A stretch of DNA of 64,000 nucleotides from Acidobacteriota bacterium. Its GTDB lineage: Bacteria; Acidobacteriota; Terriglobia; Bryobacterales; Bryobacteraceae. Within the stretch, counting starts at the first letter, position 1. Every line of letters starts with the position of its first letter. The notes beneath the pieces are model-generated. The model searched no databases. It was not told the DNA's origin and saw nothing but the letters and a program-made list of their open reading frames with translations. The stretch is from NCBI GenBank assembly GCA_018268715.1, contig JAFDVZ010000002.1:553632-617631 (forward strand). The letters are read 5' to 3'. The position numbers and the translations under genes are program-made. Below are positions 63,371 to 64,000 of this stretch, piece by piece.

Positions 63371-63464
63371 TGCGGCGCATCGGGCCCTCCATTCCCTGGC
63401 CCGTCAAACATCCTGCGGAACATTCGGGCTGCGCTTCCGTCTAATCCAGCCAAGGACCCGAGAC

Positions 63465-64000
63465 GTGGACGCAGTTAAAGATCTCAAACACTCGCTAAGA
63501 ATGTTCCGCCAGAACGGCAGCCTGACCCTCATGGCTCTGGCGGCGCTCGCCATCGGCATCGGCTCGAACACGGCCATCTTCTCCGTAGTGAACGCCGTTC
63601 TCCTCAAGCCGCCGCCATTCCCAGAAGCTGACCGCATCGTCGTCTTCATGAACACCTCGCCGCAAGGGCAGGGCTCGGCCGGTTCTCCCGCCAAGTTCTT
63701 CCACTGGCGCAGTGAGTCGAGCGTCGTTCAGGACGTCTCGGCCTTTCGCACCGGAGTGGTCAACCTCACCGGCGGCGACGTCCCCGAACAACTGCGCTCC
63801 GCCCAGGTCACCAAGGACTACTTCGCCCTCTTCGGCGCCCCCGTCGTCAAAGGCCGCTCCTTCAGCCAGGAAGAGGATCTACCCAACGGCCCGCGCGTCG
63901 CGCTCATCAGCGAAGGCCTGTGGCGGCGCCGCTTCGCCTCGGATCCCAACATCCTCGGCCGCACTATTCTGTTGGGCGGCGCGCCGAACTCCATCATCGG
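63465..64000 (+). CDS. MacB/FtsX-type ABC permease (ADOP class), partial
   Basis: Starts at GTG 63465 with AAGGA about 9 bases upstream and runs off the window, leaving 178 residues. It begins near TM1 (NGSLTLMALAALAIGIGSNTAIFSVVNAVLL), followed by the start of the MacB periplasmic core (RIVVFMNTSPQGQGSAG, FGAPVVKGRSFSQEEDLPNGPRVALISEGLWRRRF). Like the 24-kb permease it lacks the long soluble N-terminal extension. The ATPase status and regulator are outside the window. Confidence 0.9.
   Translation, partial: MDAVKDLKHSLRMFRQNGSLTLMALAALAIGIGSNTAIFSVVNAVLLKPPPFPEADRIVVFMNTSPQGQGSAGSPAKFFHWRSESSVVQDVSAFRTGVVNLTGGDVPEQLRSAQVTKDYFALFGAPVVKGRSFSQEEDLPNGPRVALISEGLWRRRFASDPNILGRTILLGGAPNSII

Noticed and set aside
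1-64000. Prophage, integrative element or transposon
   Set aside because: No integrase, transposase, phage structural gene, flanking tRNA or direct-repeat boundary was recognised.

Overview
The window looks like the chromosome of an acidobacterium, most likely of the Solibacter/Bryobacter group. This is an inference from content: G+C-rich DNA, four MacB/FtsX-type permeases of the acidobacterial 'orphan duplicated' (ADOP) kind with no ATPase gene beside them, a VWA protein that looks like the Acidobacteria-specific VWFA-related family, many Tat- or Sec-exported enzymes, a PadR regulator next to a permease, and lipid A / Mla envelope genes typical of a diderm. No rRNA, tRNA, CRISPR array, integrase, transposase or phage gene was recognised; the window reads as ordinary chromosome.

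Layout. 1-0.5 kb: the 5' part of an NDP-forming acyl-CoA synthetase (minus). 0.7-3.9 kb: a tight three-gene redox cassette (158-aa protein, DyP-type peroxidase, cytochrome P450). 3.9-5.3 kb: two exported orphans. 5.4-8.4 kb: permease plus PadR regulator with paired inverted repeats in its promoter. 8.4-12.1 kb: TIM-barrel isomerase-like protein, Tat-exported class V aminotransferase, and a glycosyltransferase-methyltransferase fusion. 12.2-20.6 kb: comEC, gltX, glnS, a carbamoyltransferase and an asparaginase-type hydrolase, all on the plus strand. 20.6-24 kb: enolase-superfamily protein and penicillin acylase (minus). 24-28.1 kb: second permease and a MarR operon with a near-perfect double operator. 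28.1-32.5 kb: minus-strand operon mlaE-mlaF-mlaD-HpnK-like-VWA. 32.6-35.7 kb: P1 peptidase, sulfatase, FCD-type GntR regulator. 35.9-38.6 kb: hybrid histidine kinase followed by six imperfect ~143-bp tandem repeats. 38.6-41.8 kb: a degenerate M1 peptidase homologue with TPRs, and lpxB. 41.8-44.9 kb: small proteins of unknown function, including a translationally coupled three-gene unit. 44.9-53.1 kb: NtrC-type two-component pair and a divergent CzcCBA-type metal efflux system. 53.2-55.6 kb: pseudouridine synthase and a Tat-exported protein. 56-62.6 kb: third permease with a triple operator, divergent from a propeller-containing two-component system. 62.8-64 kb: a papain/C39-like cysteine peptidase and the start of a fourth permease.

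How the genes may work together. Envelope maintenance is the main theme: lpxB, Mla lipid transport, the HpnK-like deacetylase, the GT2 fusion and the ADOP permeases. Three regulators (PadR, MarR, GntR) sit beside plausible operator-like DNA. The NtrC-type pair lies next to the metal efflux genes and probably controls them. The least explained parts are the three-gene unit at 42.7-44.2 kb, the 143-bp repeat array at 37.7-38.6 kb, the active-site-less M1 homologue beside it, and a pair of homologous secreted proteins encoded 17 kb apart.
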